40,522 nt of DNA from Kamptonema sp. UHCC 0994. GTDB taxonomy: Bacteria; Cyanobacteriota; Cyanobacteriia; Cyanobacteriales; Microcoleaceae. Position 1 is the stretch's first letter, and each line of letters opens with the position of its first letter. The stretch is from positions 1 to 40,522 of the forward strand of contig NZ_JARFTR010000288.1 of NCBI RefSeq assembly GCF_029167235.1. Direction: 5' to 3'. The position numbers and the translations under genes are program-made. Positions 1 through 7,877 of this stretch are shown here, piece by piece. The notes beneath the pieces are model-generated. The model searched no databases, had not been told where the DNA came from, and saw nothing but the letters and a program-made list of their open reading frames with translations.

Positions 1-10
1 CGGTGAAGAT

Positions 11-36
11 ACCGCCCAGAGGGCGGCGTTACGTAA
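11..36. repeat. GC-rich hairpin repeat at window start
   Basis: ACCGCCCAGAGGGCGGCGTT forms a short palindrome (CCGCCC/GGGCGG) followed by ACGTAA. The reverse complement of the same element is present at the far end of the window (40493-40519). Its core, TAACGCCGCC..GGCGGTA, also lies inside the MITE-like copies at 24814-24907 and 34292-34383, so it belongs to a dispersed family. Confidence 0.7.
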
Positions 37-199
37 TCAAAATCCCCATTCACAGAGGTTGTGGATGGGGCTGATTTGAGCTATTTAAAAGTGAGTTCAC
101 ATTACCGTTGTTTTGGTTGTACAGTCTAAAGCGATCGCCTTACCTCATTTAAAGTAATTACCTTGGGAGGTAAACGAGTAAAAATCCCTGAATGGCTGC

Positions 200-346
200 T
201 TAATCTGCGGACTTATCTTTTAACGGTTTGCCTTCAAAAGGCTGTACGCCAACGACAGGATACTTGTCATCACTGAGGCTAAAAATCCGCATCGCCGCTT
301 CCGAAACAAAACGCATGGCATTTCTAACACTTTTGGAAAGATTCAT
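200..346 (-). CDS. 48-residue conserved-looking small protein
   Basis: This short frame begins MNLSKSVRNAMRFVSEAAMR and ends in a hydrophilic tail containing YPVVGVQPFEG. It has a good ribosome-binding site (GAGGTGG, about 6 bases before the ATG) and a TAA stop. The N-terminal half could form an amphipathic helix with alternating basic and hydrophobic residues. The tail is rich in Pro, Gly and Lys/Asp. I do not recognise a named family, although small proteins ending in a GVQPFEG-like motif seem familiar from cyanobacteria. There is no neighbour on the same strand, so it is probably monocistronic. A palindrome (390-405) lies about 45 bases upstream of the start and could be an operator. The coding call rests on the ribosome-binding site and codon pattern. 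Function unknown. Confidence 0.6.
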   Translation of the reverse strand: MNLSKSVRNAMRFVSEAAMRIFSLSDDKYPVVGVQPFEGKPLKDKSAD

Positions 347-389
347 ACTGTCCACCTCGTTTGTCTAGGTCTTGATATTGTATATATTA

Positions 390-405
390 ACGTCAATTTT
401 GACGT
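390..405. promoter_or_regulatory. Palindrome, candidate operator
   Basis: ACGTCAATTTTGACGT is a dyad of ACGTCAA and TTGACGT around a two-base spacer. It sits 44-59 bases upstream of the small minus-strand gene that starts at 346, a suitable distance for an operator or a -35 overlap. I cannot match it to a known regulator, so a regulatory role is inference. Confidence 0.35.
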
Positions 406-602
406 GGGGATCGAATTAGTAATATTTATTTTTATTCCTTATTAGTACGCAATAATTAAGGCAAACTGAAGATTATAAAATTAGGTATTTTTGATTATTT
501 CTTTACAAGCCTTTACTACTAAGAAATTAGCTATTTTTATATAATTCACCATAATATAGATAGGAATTACGCAAGTCCCACAAGATGGGGGTTGATGGTT
601 AT

Positions 603-653
603 AAGTAGTTGGGCTTTAGCCCTCTACAAAAAAGGGCTAAAGCCCAACTACTT
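603..653. repeat. Perfect 20-bp inverted repeat
   Basis: AAGTAGTTGGGCTTTAGCCC (603-622) is repeated in perfect reverse complement at 634-653, with an 11-base A-rich loop. Related GGGCT(G/A)AAGCCCAAC cores appear at 6817-6832. It behaves like a dispersed cyanobacterial hairpin repeat. No T-tract follows it, so it is probably not a simple terminator. Confidence 0.75.
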
Positions 654-719
654 ACCTAACCTGCGGTACAAGCAAACTCATGGTCAGAGAGATATGACAA
701 ATTTTTATCAAATCTTTCC

Positions 720-748
720 TAGACAGATTTGGTGTATTTCACTATAAT
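720..748 (+). promoter_or_regulatory. Likely sigma-70 promoter of pncB
   Basis: TAGACA (720-725) and TATAAT (743-748) are separated by 17 bases, close to the sigma-70 consensus, and lie about 30 bases upstream of the pncB start at 779. If the downstream NrtR repressor controls this cluster, its operator would be expected in or near this promoter. I could not identify that operator with confidence. Confidence 0.55.
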
Positions 749-778
749 TAGAGAAACTGAGCTTGCAGGGATTTATCC

Positions 779-2227
779 ATGAAAACTGCCACTGAAAGCA
801 ACGGCCCCATCGGCTTGACCGTAGGCGAAGACCAAGAACTAACCATCTCGCCAGAGGATTATAGCCTGTTAACCGACCTTTACCAATTGACTATGGCGGT
901 TTGTTATGTGGGGGAGGGTTTGGATCGGCAACCTGCGAGTTTTGAGCTTTTTACTCGCAAGTTACCTGAAGGTTTTGGCTATTTGATTGCGATGGGTTTG
1001 GCTCAAGCATTGGATTATCTGGAGAAATTCCGCTTTAGTCCGGCACAAATTGAGGCTTTGCAGTCTACGGGAATTTTTGCCAATGCTCCTGAGCGATTTT
1101 GGGAGTTGTTGGCGGCGGCGCGTTTTACTGGGGATGTTTGGGCGGTTCCAGAGGGGACAGCAGTGTTTGCGAATGAGCCATTGCTGAGGGTGGATGCACC
1201 TTTATGGCAAGCTCAGCTAGTAGAAACTTATTTGCTGAATGCGATCAATTATCAGACTTTGATTGCAACGCGATCGGCGCGGCTGCGGGATGTGGCGGGG
1301 CCGCAAGCTCAACTGCTGGAATTTGGGACGCGCCGCGCTTTTAGCCCTCAAGCTTCTATCTGGGCTGCGAGGGCGGCGTTGGCGGCAGGTTTAGATGCGA
1401 CTTCTAATGTTTTGGCGGCTTTAAAGTTGGGCCGGAAACCTGCGGGGACGATGGCTCATGCTTTGGTGATGGCTGTGGCCGCGACTTCTGGGAGTGAGGA
1501 GGCGGCTTTTGCGGCGTTTCACCGCTATTTTCCGGGTGCGCCCCTGTTGATCGATACTTACGATACAATTACGGCGGCGCGTGGGTTGGCGGAACGGGTA
1601 AATCAGGGTGAAATGCGGCTGGAAGGGGTGCGGTTGGATTCGGGAGATTTGGTTGAGTTGTCGCGGGAAGTGCGATCGCTACTTCCGGGAGTACCGATTT
1701 TTGCTAGTGGTGATTTGGATGAGTGGAAAATTGCTGAGTTGAAGAATGCGGGTGCTTGCATTGATGGCTATGGGTTGGGTACTAAATTAGTCAGTGGTTC
1801 CCCTGTAAATGGTGTTTATAAGTTAGTAGAAATTGATGGTATACCAGTGATGAAGGAGGCAAGTGGGAAGGTGACTTATCCAGGCCGTAAGCAAATTTTT
1901 AGATATTTGCAAAATGGCCAAACGATCGGAGATTGTTTGGGTTTGATGACAGACGAAGGAAGAAGGAAGAAGGAAGAAGGAAGAAGCAATGAGGAAGAGT
2001 TATCTTTAGTTAACTGTTATCAGTCTCCTGTCCCATTGATGCAATTAATGGTTAAGGATGGTAAACGGGTGGTGCCGGTGGAAAGCTTGGATGCGATCGC
2101 GCAAAGAACGGCCGCTTCTGTGGCTAGTCTTCCCGCTGAAACTCGCCGCTTAGATCGGCCTATATCGCCGATAGTAGAAATCTCGCCAGAGTTAGAAATT
2201 CTCACTGAACGAACAAAAAAGCGATGA
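779..2227 (+). CDS. pncB: Nicotinate phosphoribosyltransferase
   Basis: This enzyme converts nicotinate and PRPP to nicotinate mononucleotide, the first step of the Preiss-Handler route to NAD. The protein has 482 residues, usual for the long bacterial NAPRTase type. Recognisable parts are the N-terminal LLTDLYQLTMA, the EFGTRRAFSP stretch (181-190), GTMAHALVM with the probable phospho-accepting His226, and GVRLDSGDL (283-291). Near the C-terminus, residues 393-409 are a charged insert (Arg/Lys/Glu-rich). It is encoded partly by a heptanucleotide tandem array (1954-1988) and looks like an acquired insertion between conserved segments. The weak ribosome-binding site GCAGGG precedes the ATG. 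The gene heads pncB-nadD-nrtR-nadE, which together cover nicotinate to NAD. The nearby NrtR suggests repression when NAD status is high, which is inference. Confidence 0.95.
   Translation: MKTATESNGPIGLTVGEDQELTISPEDYSLLTDLYQLTMAVCYVGEGLDRQPASFELFTRKLPEGFGYLIAMGLAQALDYLEKFRFSPAQIEALQSTGIFANAPERFWELLAAARFTGDVWAVPEGTAVFANEPLLRVDAPLWQAQLVETYLLNAINYQTLIATRSARLRDVAGPQAQLLEFGTRRAFSPQASIWAARAALAAGLDATSNVLAALKLGRKPAGTMAHALVMAVAATSGSEEAAFAAFHRYFPGAPLLIDTYDTITAARGLAERVNQGEMRLEGVRLDSGDLVELSREVRSLLPGVPIFASGDLDEWKIAELKNAGACIDGYGLGTKLVSGSPVNGVYKLVEIDGIPVMKEASGKVTYPGRKQIFRYLQNGQTIGDCLGLMTDEGRRKKEEGRSNEEELSLVNCYQSPVPLMQLMVKDGKRVVPVESLDAIAQRTAASVASLPAETRRLDRPISPIVEISPELEILTERTKKR
1954..1988 (+). repeat. Heptanucleotide array inside pncB
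   Basis: GAAGGAA is repeated about four and a half times in the pncB reading frame. The same heptamer forms a longer intergenic array at 19500-19551. Three units (21 bases) encode seven residues (RRKKEEG). Any copy-number change that is not a multiple of three would shift the frame of the last roughly 80 residues. Confidence 0.85.
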
Positions 2228-2414
2228 TTGTTAGTTGTTAGTTGTTGGTTGTTAGTTGTTTGATACTCCCTTGATGATTGGGCGATTGAAATCGCTACTA
2301 CAGAAACAAAGTCCGCCTACGCGGACTAAGAAATCAACGGGGTATTTTACCACTAACAACTAACAACTAACCACTAACAACTAACCACTAACCACTAACC
2401 ATTAACCATTAACA
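2228..2414. repeat. Heptamer arrays flanking a hairpin repeat
   Basis: Right after the pncB stop lies a TTAGTTG-type array (2228-2261). Before nadD lies an array of the opposite orientation (CTAACAA and variants, 2351-2414), so the two can pair in RNA. Between them is a GGCGATTGAAATCGCTACTA element (2281-2347) that is repeated at 3760-3826. It contains two small hairpins (GCGATT/AATCGC and GTCCGC/GCGGAC). The second array runs up to the nadD ATG and leaves no Shine-Dalgarno sequence. Confidence 0.8.
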
Positions 2415-3017
2415 ATGAAAAAAATTGCTTTATTTGGTACAAGTGCCGATCCGCCAACTGCGGGACACAAAACTATTCTTAGTTGGCTTTCTCAACATTT
2501 TGATTGGGTAGCAGTTTGGGCATCTGATAACCCTTTTAAATCGCACCAGACATCATTAGAACATCGTTCAGCGATGCTGCTGCTAACAATTCAAGAAATT
2601 AATTCGTCCCGAAATAACATTTGCTTACATCCAGAACTTAGCAGTCCTCGGACACAAGAAACAGTGGAAAAGGCACAATTGATGTGGGAAGATGCAGAGT
2701 TGACAATGGTTATCGGTTCTGACTTGGTGACGCAGTTACCACGCTGGTACAAGATTGAACTATTGTTAAAACAAGTGAAATGGCTAGTTGTACCGCGTCC
2801 GGGTTATCCGCCGGAAGAGATAGATTTGAGACAGTTGAGGCGAATGGGTGCGGAAGTTGCGATCGCATCTTTAACTGGCCCAAATGTCTCTTCTACAGCT
2901 TATCGTGAAAAAGGAGATACGGAAGCCCTAACGCCTCCCATTGAAGCTTATATCCACAGAGAGCATTTGTACGCATGGCTGGACGAGACGAAAAAAAGAG
3001 TAAAAGTTACTCACTAG
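2415..3017 (+). CDS. nadD: Nicotinate-nucleotide adenylyltransferase
   Basis: This enzyme transfers AMP from ATP to nicotinate mononucleotide to give deamido-NAD. The 200-residue protein shows the nucleotidyltransferase signature near the N-terminus, [11 protein letters not shown] (residues 8-18, the T/HxGH motif), a [13 protein letters not shown] segment and a late VSSTAYRE, equivalent to the ISST-type motif of the family. It follows pncB after 187 bases of repeats. Its last 43 bases overlap the start of nrtR, which suggests translational coupling. The ATG directly follows a heptamer array with no ribosome-binding site, so initiation may be leaderless-like or rely on A-richness. An alternative would be a different adenylyltransferase of the same superfamily, but the NAD context makes NadD the best call. 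Confidence 0.9.
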   Translation: MKKIALFGTSADPPTAGHKTILSWLSQHFDWVAVWASDNPFKSHQTSLEHRSAMLLLTIQEINSSRNNICLHPELSSPRTQETVEKAQLMWEDAELTMVIGSDLVTQLPRWYKIELLLKQVKWLVVPRPGYPPEEIDLRQLRRMGAEVAIASLTGPNVSSTAYREKGDTEALTPPIEAYIHREHLYAWLDETKKRVKVTH

Positions 3018-3703
3018 CCGACTTCAAAGTAGGAGTTGATAACGTAATTTTTTCAGTCGATACTGTACAAAATCGCCTGTTAGTTTTGTTGGTAATGCGA
3101 CAAGATGAACCATTCCTAGATCATTGGGGCCTTCCGGGTACGCTGGTGAGGGAAGGAGAATCTATAGAAGATGCAGCTTATCGGATTTTGGCAGAGAAAA
3201 TCAGGGTAAAAAATCTGTATTTAGAGCAATTGTATACTTTTGGTAATCCTGGGCGAGATCCCAGAGAATTCTCAAGAGGTGTGCGCTATCTTTCAGTAAG
3301 TTATTTTGCTTTAGTTAGATTTGAGGAGGCAGAATTAATTGCTGATGGTGTGAGTGGGATTGCCTGGTATCCTGTTAAACAAGTGCCGAAGTTGGCATTT
3401 GACCATAATCAAATCTTAGAATATGGTTATCGGCGTTTGCGTAACAAGCTTGAATACAGTCCGATTGCTTTTGAAGTGTTGCCAGAGGTGTTTACTTTGG
3501 GAGAGCTTTATCAACTTTATACTACTATTTTAGGAGAGAATTTCTCCGACTATTCTAATTTTCGCGCCCGGTTGTTAAAATTAGGTTTCTTATCGGATAC
3601 TGGGGTGAAAGTGTCGCGGGGTGCAGGTCGTCCGGCTAGTTTATATCGGTTTGATAAAAATGCTTTTGCTCCTTTAAAGGATAAGCCGTTAGTGTTTATT
3701 TAG
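2975..3703 (+). CDS. nrtR: NrtR, Nudix-related NAD biosynthesis repressor
   Basis: NrtR proteins are repressors with an N-terminal Nudix-like domain that senses ADP-ribose and a C-terminal winged helix-turn-helix. Residues about 17-150 form the Nudix-like domain ([24 protein letters not shown]). Residues about 160-235 are the winged helix ([36 protein letters not shown]). The Nudix box is degenerate: where active enzymes have RE-x-x-EE-x-G, this protein reads RILAEKIR. That suggests ligand binding without hydrolysis, as known for several NrtR members. It overlaps nadD by 43 bases and lies upstream of nadE, the context expected of an NAD regulator. The ATG at 2975 is the only plausible start before the domain. 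A catalytic ADP-ribose pyrophosphatase is less likely. Confidence 0.9.
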   Translation: MAGRDEKKSKSYSLADFKVGVDNVIFSVDTVQNRLLVLLVMRQDEPFLDHWGLPGTLVREGESIEDAAYRILAEKIRVKNLYLEQLYTFGNPGRDPREFSRGVRYLSVSYFALVRFEEAELIADGVSGIAWYPVKQVPKLAFDHNQILEYGYRRLRNKLEYSPIAFEVLPEVFTLGELYQLYTTILGENFSDYSNFRARLLKLGFLSDTGVKVSRGAGRPASLYRFDKNAFAPLKDKPLVFI

Positions 3704-3907
3704 TCGTAAGTCTATTGGCTATAATACGAAAATATAGTTTTGATACACTCTCGACATTCGGCGATTGAAATCGCTACTAAACAAACAAAGTCCGCCTACG
3801 GGGACTAAAGAATAAAGGGGGTATTTAAGTCGGATTTGTTATGATTGGCAAAAAAGCGGTTTTAACCGCTATTAAGGGAGTTCAACTAACAACTAAAACC
3901 AATAATT
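3704..3907. repeat. nrtR-nadE spacer with dispersed repeat
   Basis: Positions 3760-3826 are a second copy of the GGCGATTGAAATCGCTACTA element found at 2281-2347, with GTCCGCCTACGGGGAC as its internal hairpin. A small hairpin (AGCGGTT/AACCGCT) lies at about 3855-3872. An imperfect dyad, CTATA..TATAG, lies at 3719-3737 and could be an NrtR site, but this is only a guess. A short AACAACTAA stretch precedes nadE. Confidence 0.6.
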
Positions 3908-5620
3908 ATGAAAATTGCGATCGTACAGCTCAATCCCACAGTCGGTGATTTAACTGGCAACGCTCAACTAATTTTAGATGCTGCTAAAAAAGCGGCTGTT
4001 GCTGGTGTTAAATTGTTACTAACGCCGGAACTTTGTCTAGTAGGTTATCCGCCCCGCGATTTATTAATTAATCCCGGTTTCATCGAAGCTGCGGGCGAAC
4101 AATTGCAACAATTAGCACAGGATTTACCAATAAATTTAATGGTGTTAGTGGGAACGGTGACAGCAAATCCTAATGCGGGAGAACAGGGAGGTAAGCCATT
4201 ATATAATAGTGTTGCTTTGCTAGAAAATGGGGAAGTAAAGCAAATTTTTAATAAACGCTTGTTACCTACCTATGATGTTTTTGATGAAGACCGATATTTT
4301 GAGCCTGGCGATCGTAGCGATTATTTTACTATTGAAAAATTCAAAATAGGCGTAACTATTTGTGAGGATTTATGGAACAATGAAGAGTTTTGGGGAAAAA
4401 GAAGTTATCCTGGTGAACCTTTTTCTGACTTAGCCAAAATGGGTGTAGATTTAGTAGTTAATTTATCAGCATCGCCTTATAGTGTTGGCAAAAGAAAACT
4501 ACGGGAGGCGATGTTGCGGCATAGCGTTAGTCGTTACGGAAAGCCGATTATTTATGCTAATCAAATAGGTGGAAATGATGATTTAATCTTTGATGGTAGC
4601 AGTTTTGCTTTGAATCGTCGCGGTGAATTAGTGTGTAGTTTGCGTTCTTTTCAAACAGATTTTTCTGTGTTAGAATTAGCAACCGATTTGGTAACAAATT
4701 TAACGGATTCAACCAATGAGTTATCAGTAGATAACACGGATAATTTAAAATCAGTTAATAATGAAGATGAGGAAATTTGGGAAGCACTGGTTTTAGGAGT
4801 GCGAGATTATGTCCGCAAGTGCGGTTTTTCCAAAGTTGTGTTAGGTTTGAGCGGTGGGATTGATTCAGCTTTGGTAGCTGCGATCGCAACTTTTGCTCTG
4901 GGTGCAGAAAATGTCTTAGGCGTGCTCATGCCTTCCCCTTATAGTTCCGATCATTCTGTTAAAGATGCTGAAGAATTAGGCAAAAATCTCGGCATTACTA
5001 CAGAAATTATCCCTATCGGTGAATTGATGAAAGTTTATGACAAAACTTTAGATCCTTTGTTTGCAGGGACAAATTTTGGGCTAGCAGAGGAGAATATTCA
5101 ATCGCGGATTCGCGGTAATTTGTTAATGGCCATATCTAATAAGTTTGGGCATTTACTACTTTCGACGGGTAATAAGTCAGAAATGGCTGTGGGTTATTGC
5201 ACGCTTTATGGTGATATGAATGGTGGTTTGGCGGTAATTGCTGATGTTCCGAAGACTCGCGTTTATTCCCTGTGTCAATGGTTGAATAGTGGAGAATTGG
5301 GTACTGGAAATAAGGCAATTATTCCTGTTAATATTCTGACTAAACCACCAAGTGCCGAACTAAAACCTGGGCAAGTAGATCAAGATTCTTTACCACCTTA
5401 TGATATTCTGGATGATATTCTATACCGATTAGTTGAAAAGTACCAATCAGCTAAACAAATTATAGCCGCAGGACATGATGAAAAAGTGGTTAAGCGTGTA
5501 GTCCAGATGGTAATGAGGGCAGAGTTTAAGCGGCGACAAGCGCCTCCAGGGTTGAAAATTACTGCTCGCGCTTTTGGCACTGGTTGGCGAATGCCAATTG
5601 CTAAAACTTGGGTTCAGTAA
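3908..5620 (+). CDS. nadE: Glutamine-dependent NAD+ synthetase
   Basis: This enzyme amidates deamido-NAD to NAD with ATP, using ammonia released from glutamine. The 570-residue protein has two domains. The N-terminal carbon-nitrogen hydrolase (glutaminase) domain, residues 1-260, carries the triad Glu41 (TPELCLVGYPPRD), Lys116 (NKRLLPTYDVFDE) and Cys152 (TICEDLW). The C-terminal synthetase has the PP-loop SGGIDS (315-320), STGNKSEMAVGY and GDMNGGLAVIADVPKT. A low-complexity Asn/Asp/Thr-rich linker (about 262-288) joins the domains. It completes the pathway opened by pncB and nadD. It is separated from nrtR by about 200 bases of repeats, so it may have its own promoter. Confidence 0.97.
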   Translation: MKIAIVQLNPTVGDLTGNAQLILDAAKKAAVAGVKLLLTPELCLVGYPPRDLLINPGFIEAAGEQLQQLAQDLPINLMVLVGTVTANPNAGEQGGKPLYNSVALLENGEVKQIFNKRLLPTYDVFDEDRYFEPGDRSDYFTIEKFKIGVTICEDLWNNEEFWGKRSYPGEPFSDLAKMGVDLVVNLSASPYSVGKRKLREAMLRHSVSRYGKPIIYANQIGGNDDLIFDGSSFALNRRGELVCSLRSFQTDFSVLELATDLVTNLTDSTNELSVDNTDNLKSVNNEDEEIWEALVLGVRDYVRKCGFSKVVLGLSGGIDSALVAAIATFALGAENVLGVLMPSPYSSDHSVKDAEELGKNLGITTEIIPIGELMKVYDKTLDPLFAGTNFGLAEENIQSRIRGNLLMAISNKFGHLLLSTGNKSEMAVGYCTLYGDMNGGLAVIADVPKTRVYSLCQWLNSGELGTGNKAIIPVNILTKPPSAELKPGQVDQDSLPPYDILDDILYRLVEKYQSAKQIIAAGHDEKVVKRVVQMVMRAEFKRRQAPPGLKITARAFGTGWRMPIAKTWVQ

Positions 5621-5662
5621 TTCTCTATGAAAATTCCCGTCAAACTTTAGTTCTTCCGTGCG

Positions 5663-5738
5663 ATGATAAATCTATTGATATAATTAGGGTTTTAGGCTCT
5701 GACTCACCTTACTCTATGCGCCAGTTGCATAATTCCTG
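5663..5738. repeat. Solo end of the MITE-like family
   Basis: This stretch resembles the right half of the element at 6632-6759 (TTTTAG-CTC, ACTCTATG, TTGC-TAA-TCCT) but lacks a left terminus. It ends one base before the ATG of the next gene, so the SPFH gene start may have been reshaped by the insertion. Confidence 0.55.
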
Positions 5739-5739
5739 A

Positions 5740-6630
5740 ATGGATAAGTTTCGTAAGTTCCGTAAAAGAAAAAATCAAAACACCACAGGTTATAAAGTTA
5801 TGAGAAATACTGAGACTGCTTTTCCCTACAACCTTACCCTATACATCGTTGGCGGTATTGTTGTCCTAATTGGTGTTATCCTCTTCAAGCCCTTTACGAT
5901 TGTTAATGCGGGGGAAAGAGGTGTAGTGATGCGCTTTGGCAAAGTTCAGGATCGCATATTAGATGAAGGTATTCACCCGATTATGCCAATTATTACCTCT
6001 GTTAAAACTCTCACTGTTCGGGTGCAAAAGACTGATTTGAATGCAGATGCCGCTTCTAAAGACTTGCAAAAAATTACCGCAGAATTAGCAATCAACTGGA
6101 ACATAGATCCGATGAAAGCGAATCAAGTTTATCAGCAGGTAGGAGATGAAGAACAAATTGTTAATGGGATTTTGAATCCGGCAGTTTCCGAAGTTATGAA
6201 AGCCGCTACTGCCAAAAAAACTGCTTTAGAAATCATCACTAAACGCACAGAATTAAAAGCAGAAATTGACGAAAGCCTCAGAAAACGTTTAGAACCTTAT
6301 GGGGTATTAGTTAAAGATGTTTCTCTAGTAAGTTTTGGCTTTTCTCCAGAGTTTAGCAAAGCAATTGAATCCAAACAAATAGCAGAACAAGAAGCTAAAC
6401 AGGCTCAATATTTGGCCCTGAAAGCTACCCAGGAAGCTCAAGCGGAAATCAACCGCGCCAAAGGTCAAGCAGAAGCCCAACGTTTGCAACGCATGACTTT
6501 AACTCCTGAACTATTGCAACAGCAAGCAATTCAAAAATGGAATGGTCAATTTCCAACAGTTATGGCAGGTGAAGGTACGCTACCTTTTATCAATATGACA
6601 GTACCAAATTCTACAGCCTCTAAAAAGTAA
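5740..6630 (+). CDS. SPFH/prohibitin-family membrane protein
   Basis: Prohibitin-type SPFH proteins form large ring assemblies on membranes and act as scaffolds, often with FtsH proteases. The 296-residue protein has a positively charged N-terminus and one membrane helix (about residues 31-49, LTLYIVGGIVVLIGVILF). The SPFH domain follows (about 50-230; NAGERGVVMRFGKVQD, ITAELAINWNI). Next is a charged coiled coil rich in Glu, Ala, Gln and Lys (about 210-255, EQEAKQAQYLALKATQEAQ) and a short tail. Two starts are possible. The ATG at 5740 immediately follows a repeat and has no clear ribosome-binding site. The ATG at 5800 gives MRNTETAFPY and removes 20 basic residues. I keep the longer form with caution. 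The neighbours do not point to a specific partner. Confidence 0.85.
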   Translation: MDKFRKFRKRKNQNTTGYKVMRNTETAFPYNLTLYIVGGIVVLIGVILFKPFTIVNAGERGVVMRFGKVQDRILDEGIHPIMPIITSVKTLTVRVQKTDLNADAASKDLQKITAELAINWNIDPMKANQVYQQVGDEEQIVNGILNPAVSEVMKAATAKKTALEIITKRTELKAEIDESLRKRLEPYGVLVKDVSLVSFGFSPEFSKAIESKQIAEQEAKQAQYLALKATQEAQAEINRAKGQAEAQRLQRMTLTPELLQQQAIQKWNGQFPTVMAGEGTLPFINMTVPNSTASKK

Positions 6631-6631
6631 C

Positions 6632-6759
6632 ATAGGACTTATGCAACTGGCACGCTTAAATCAACTTGTAGGGTGCGTCAGACGAAGTTATGGATTGATA
6701 GAATAAGAGTTTTAGCCTCGGACGCACCCTACTCTATGTGATACTTGCGTAAGTCCTAT
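6632..6759. mobile_element. MITE-like element, copy with 15-bp TIRs
   Basis: The terminal inverted repeats are ATAGGACTTATGCAA (6632-6646) and TTGCGTAAGTCCTAT (6745-6759), with one mismatch. Inside is a second inverted pair, TAGGGTGCGTC and GACGCACCCTA, around a TTTTAGCCTC core. It is 128 bp long with no coding capacity, as expected for a non-autonomous miniature element. Related paired copies lie at 9919-10009, 24814-24907 and 34292-34383. Confidence 0.65.
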
Positions 6760-6763
6760 AGCC

Positions 6764-6855
6764 TTTCTCAAAAAGATGAGGTATGACTGACAGCTTACAT
6801 AACCACCCAGACTAAGAGGGCTGAAGCCCAACAACGTACCTCATCTTTCTGAGAA
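6764..6855. repeat. Palindromic repeat next to MITE copy
   Basis: TTTCTCAAAAAGATGAGGTA (6764-6783) is matched by TACCTCATCTTTCTGAGAA (6836-6854) in inverted orientation with about one mismatch. The intervening DNA contains GGGCTGAAGCCC. It differs in sequence from the adjacent 6632-6759 element, so two repeats lie side by side between the SPFH and RTX genes. Confidence 0.65.
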
Positions 6856-6893
6856 CCGCTATATATAAACGTTAATCTAACATCTAAAATCGA

Positions 6894-7811
6894 ATGACTA
6901 ATATTGACGGTACTCCTACTTTTGATTTTTTTCAAGGAACTCTCAACAATGACACACTAAGAGGATTTGCAGGTAACGATACCATCCAAGGTTTCGGGGG
7001 AAATGACTTAATTTTTGGCAATCAAGATAGCGATTCCCTTGTAGGAAATGAAGGTGCAGATACTCTTTTTGGCGGACAGGGAAATGATACCGTTTATGGC
7101 AGTGAAGGAAACGATATAATTAATGGCGATCGCGGTCAAGATTTCCTGATTGGTGGCGAAGGCACAGATATTTTAACTGGTGGTGTAGGTGACGATCTAT
7201 TTGTCCTCGACACCGCAGGCGGATCTACCTTAGCTGAGGCGGATGCGATCGCAGATTTTGGCAACGGTAACGATCGCCTAGTTTTGACAGGCGGACTGAA
7301 GTTTGGCGACTTAAATATTTCTTTCGCTGAGGGTAATGCAGTTGTGAAAGATCGGCTTACAGGCAAATATTTAGCAGTTTTACAAGGTGTTAATAACCTA
7401 ATAGATTCAAACTTTATCTCCTTGATTGGTGGCATAGAACAAGGTCAAATTTTACCTGTTTCTACTACTACCAACATATCAGGTAATGCGATTGGATTGG
7501 AAGTCGCGCAGACTCCTGTTGAACAAGCAATCGGTTTAATGTACCGCACTGAATTACCCGATAATCGGGGGATGTTGTTCCCCATTGAACCGCCACGAAA
7601 TGTTAAATTTTGGATGAGAAACGTGCCAATGGCATTAGATATGATTTTTCTGCGGGAGGGGGTAGTGCAAGCTGTAATCGCCAATGCACAGCCTTGTTTT
7701 GCTGAATCTTGCCCTACTTATGGGCCGGATGCGATCGTTGATGGAGTGATTGAACTCAGGGGAGGAAGGGCGGCAGAATTAGGTTTGAAAGTGGGCGATC
7801 GCGTTTTTTGA
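6894..7811 (+). CDS. RTX calcium-binding repeat protein fused to DUF192
   Basis: The 305-residue protein has two unlike halves. Residues about 17-104 are some nine RTX nonapeptide repeats (GGxGxDxLx type, such as GGQGNDTVY and GGVGDDLFV), which fold as a calcium-binding parallel beta roll in secreted proteins. Residues about 105-190 continue the beta-rich RTX C-flank (ADFGNGNDRLVLTGG). Residues about 197-305 match DUF192 (QAIGLMYRTEL, GMLFP, VKFWMRNVPMALDMIFL, PCFAESCPTYGPDA, VIELRGGRAAELGLKVGDRV), a small secreted or periplasmic family of unknown function. There is no N-terminal signal peptide, which fits type I export through RTX, but here the C-terminus is DUF192 rather than a typical secretion signal. 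The fusion looks intact, with one start and one stop. Function unknown. Confidence 0.85.
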   Translation: MTNIDGTPTFDFFQGTLNNDTLRGFAGNDTIQGFGGNDLIFGNQDSDSLVGNEGADTLFGGQGNDTVYGSEGNDIINGDRGQDFLIGGEGTDILTGGVGDDLFVLDTAGGSTLAEADAIADFGNGNDRLVLTGGLKFGDLNISFAEGNAVVKDRLTGKYLAVLQGVNNLIDSNFISLIGGIEQGQILPVSTTTNISGNAIGLEVAQTPVEQAIGLMYRTELPDNRGMLFPIEPPRNVKFWMRNVPMALDMIFLREGVVQAVIANAQPCFAESCPTYGPDAIVDGVIELRGGRAAELGLKVGDRVF

Positions 7812-7877
7812 CAGCAAGATTTTTTGAGTTAGACTTGGCAATTGCTATAACATGAAAGCAACAATTATTACTAAGTT

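Larger units (their letters stand above)
347..778. other. Intergenic region upstream of pncB
   Basis: This stretch has no gene. It holds the palindrome at 390-405, an AT-rich part (about 406-555) with nothing recognisable, a solo end of the MITE-like family near 559-580 (AGGAATTACGCAAGTCC), a perfect inverted repeat at 603-653, and the likely pncB promoter at 720-748. Confidence 0.7.

Noticed and set aside
2020-2205. Minus-strand frame within pncB
   Set aside because: It is the shadow of the strongly supported pncB frame and has no ribosome-binding site or recognisable protein features.
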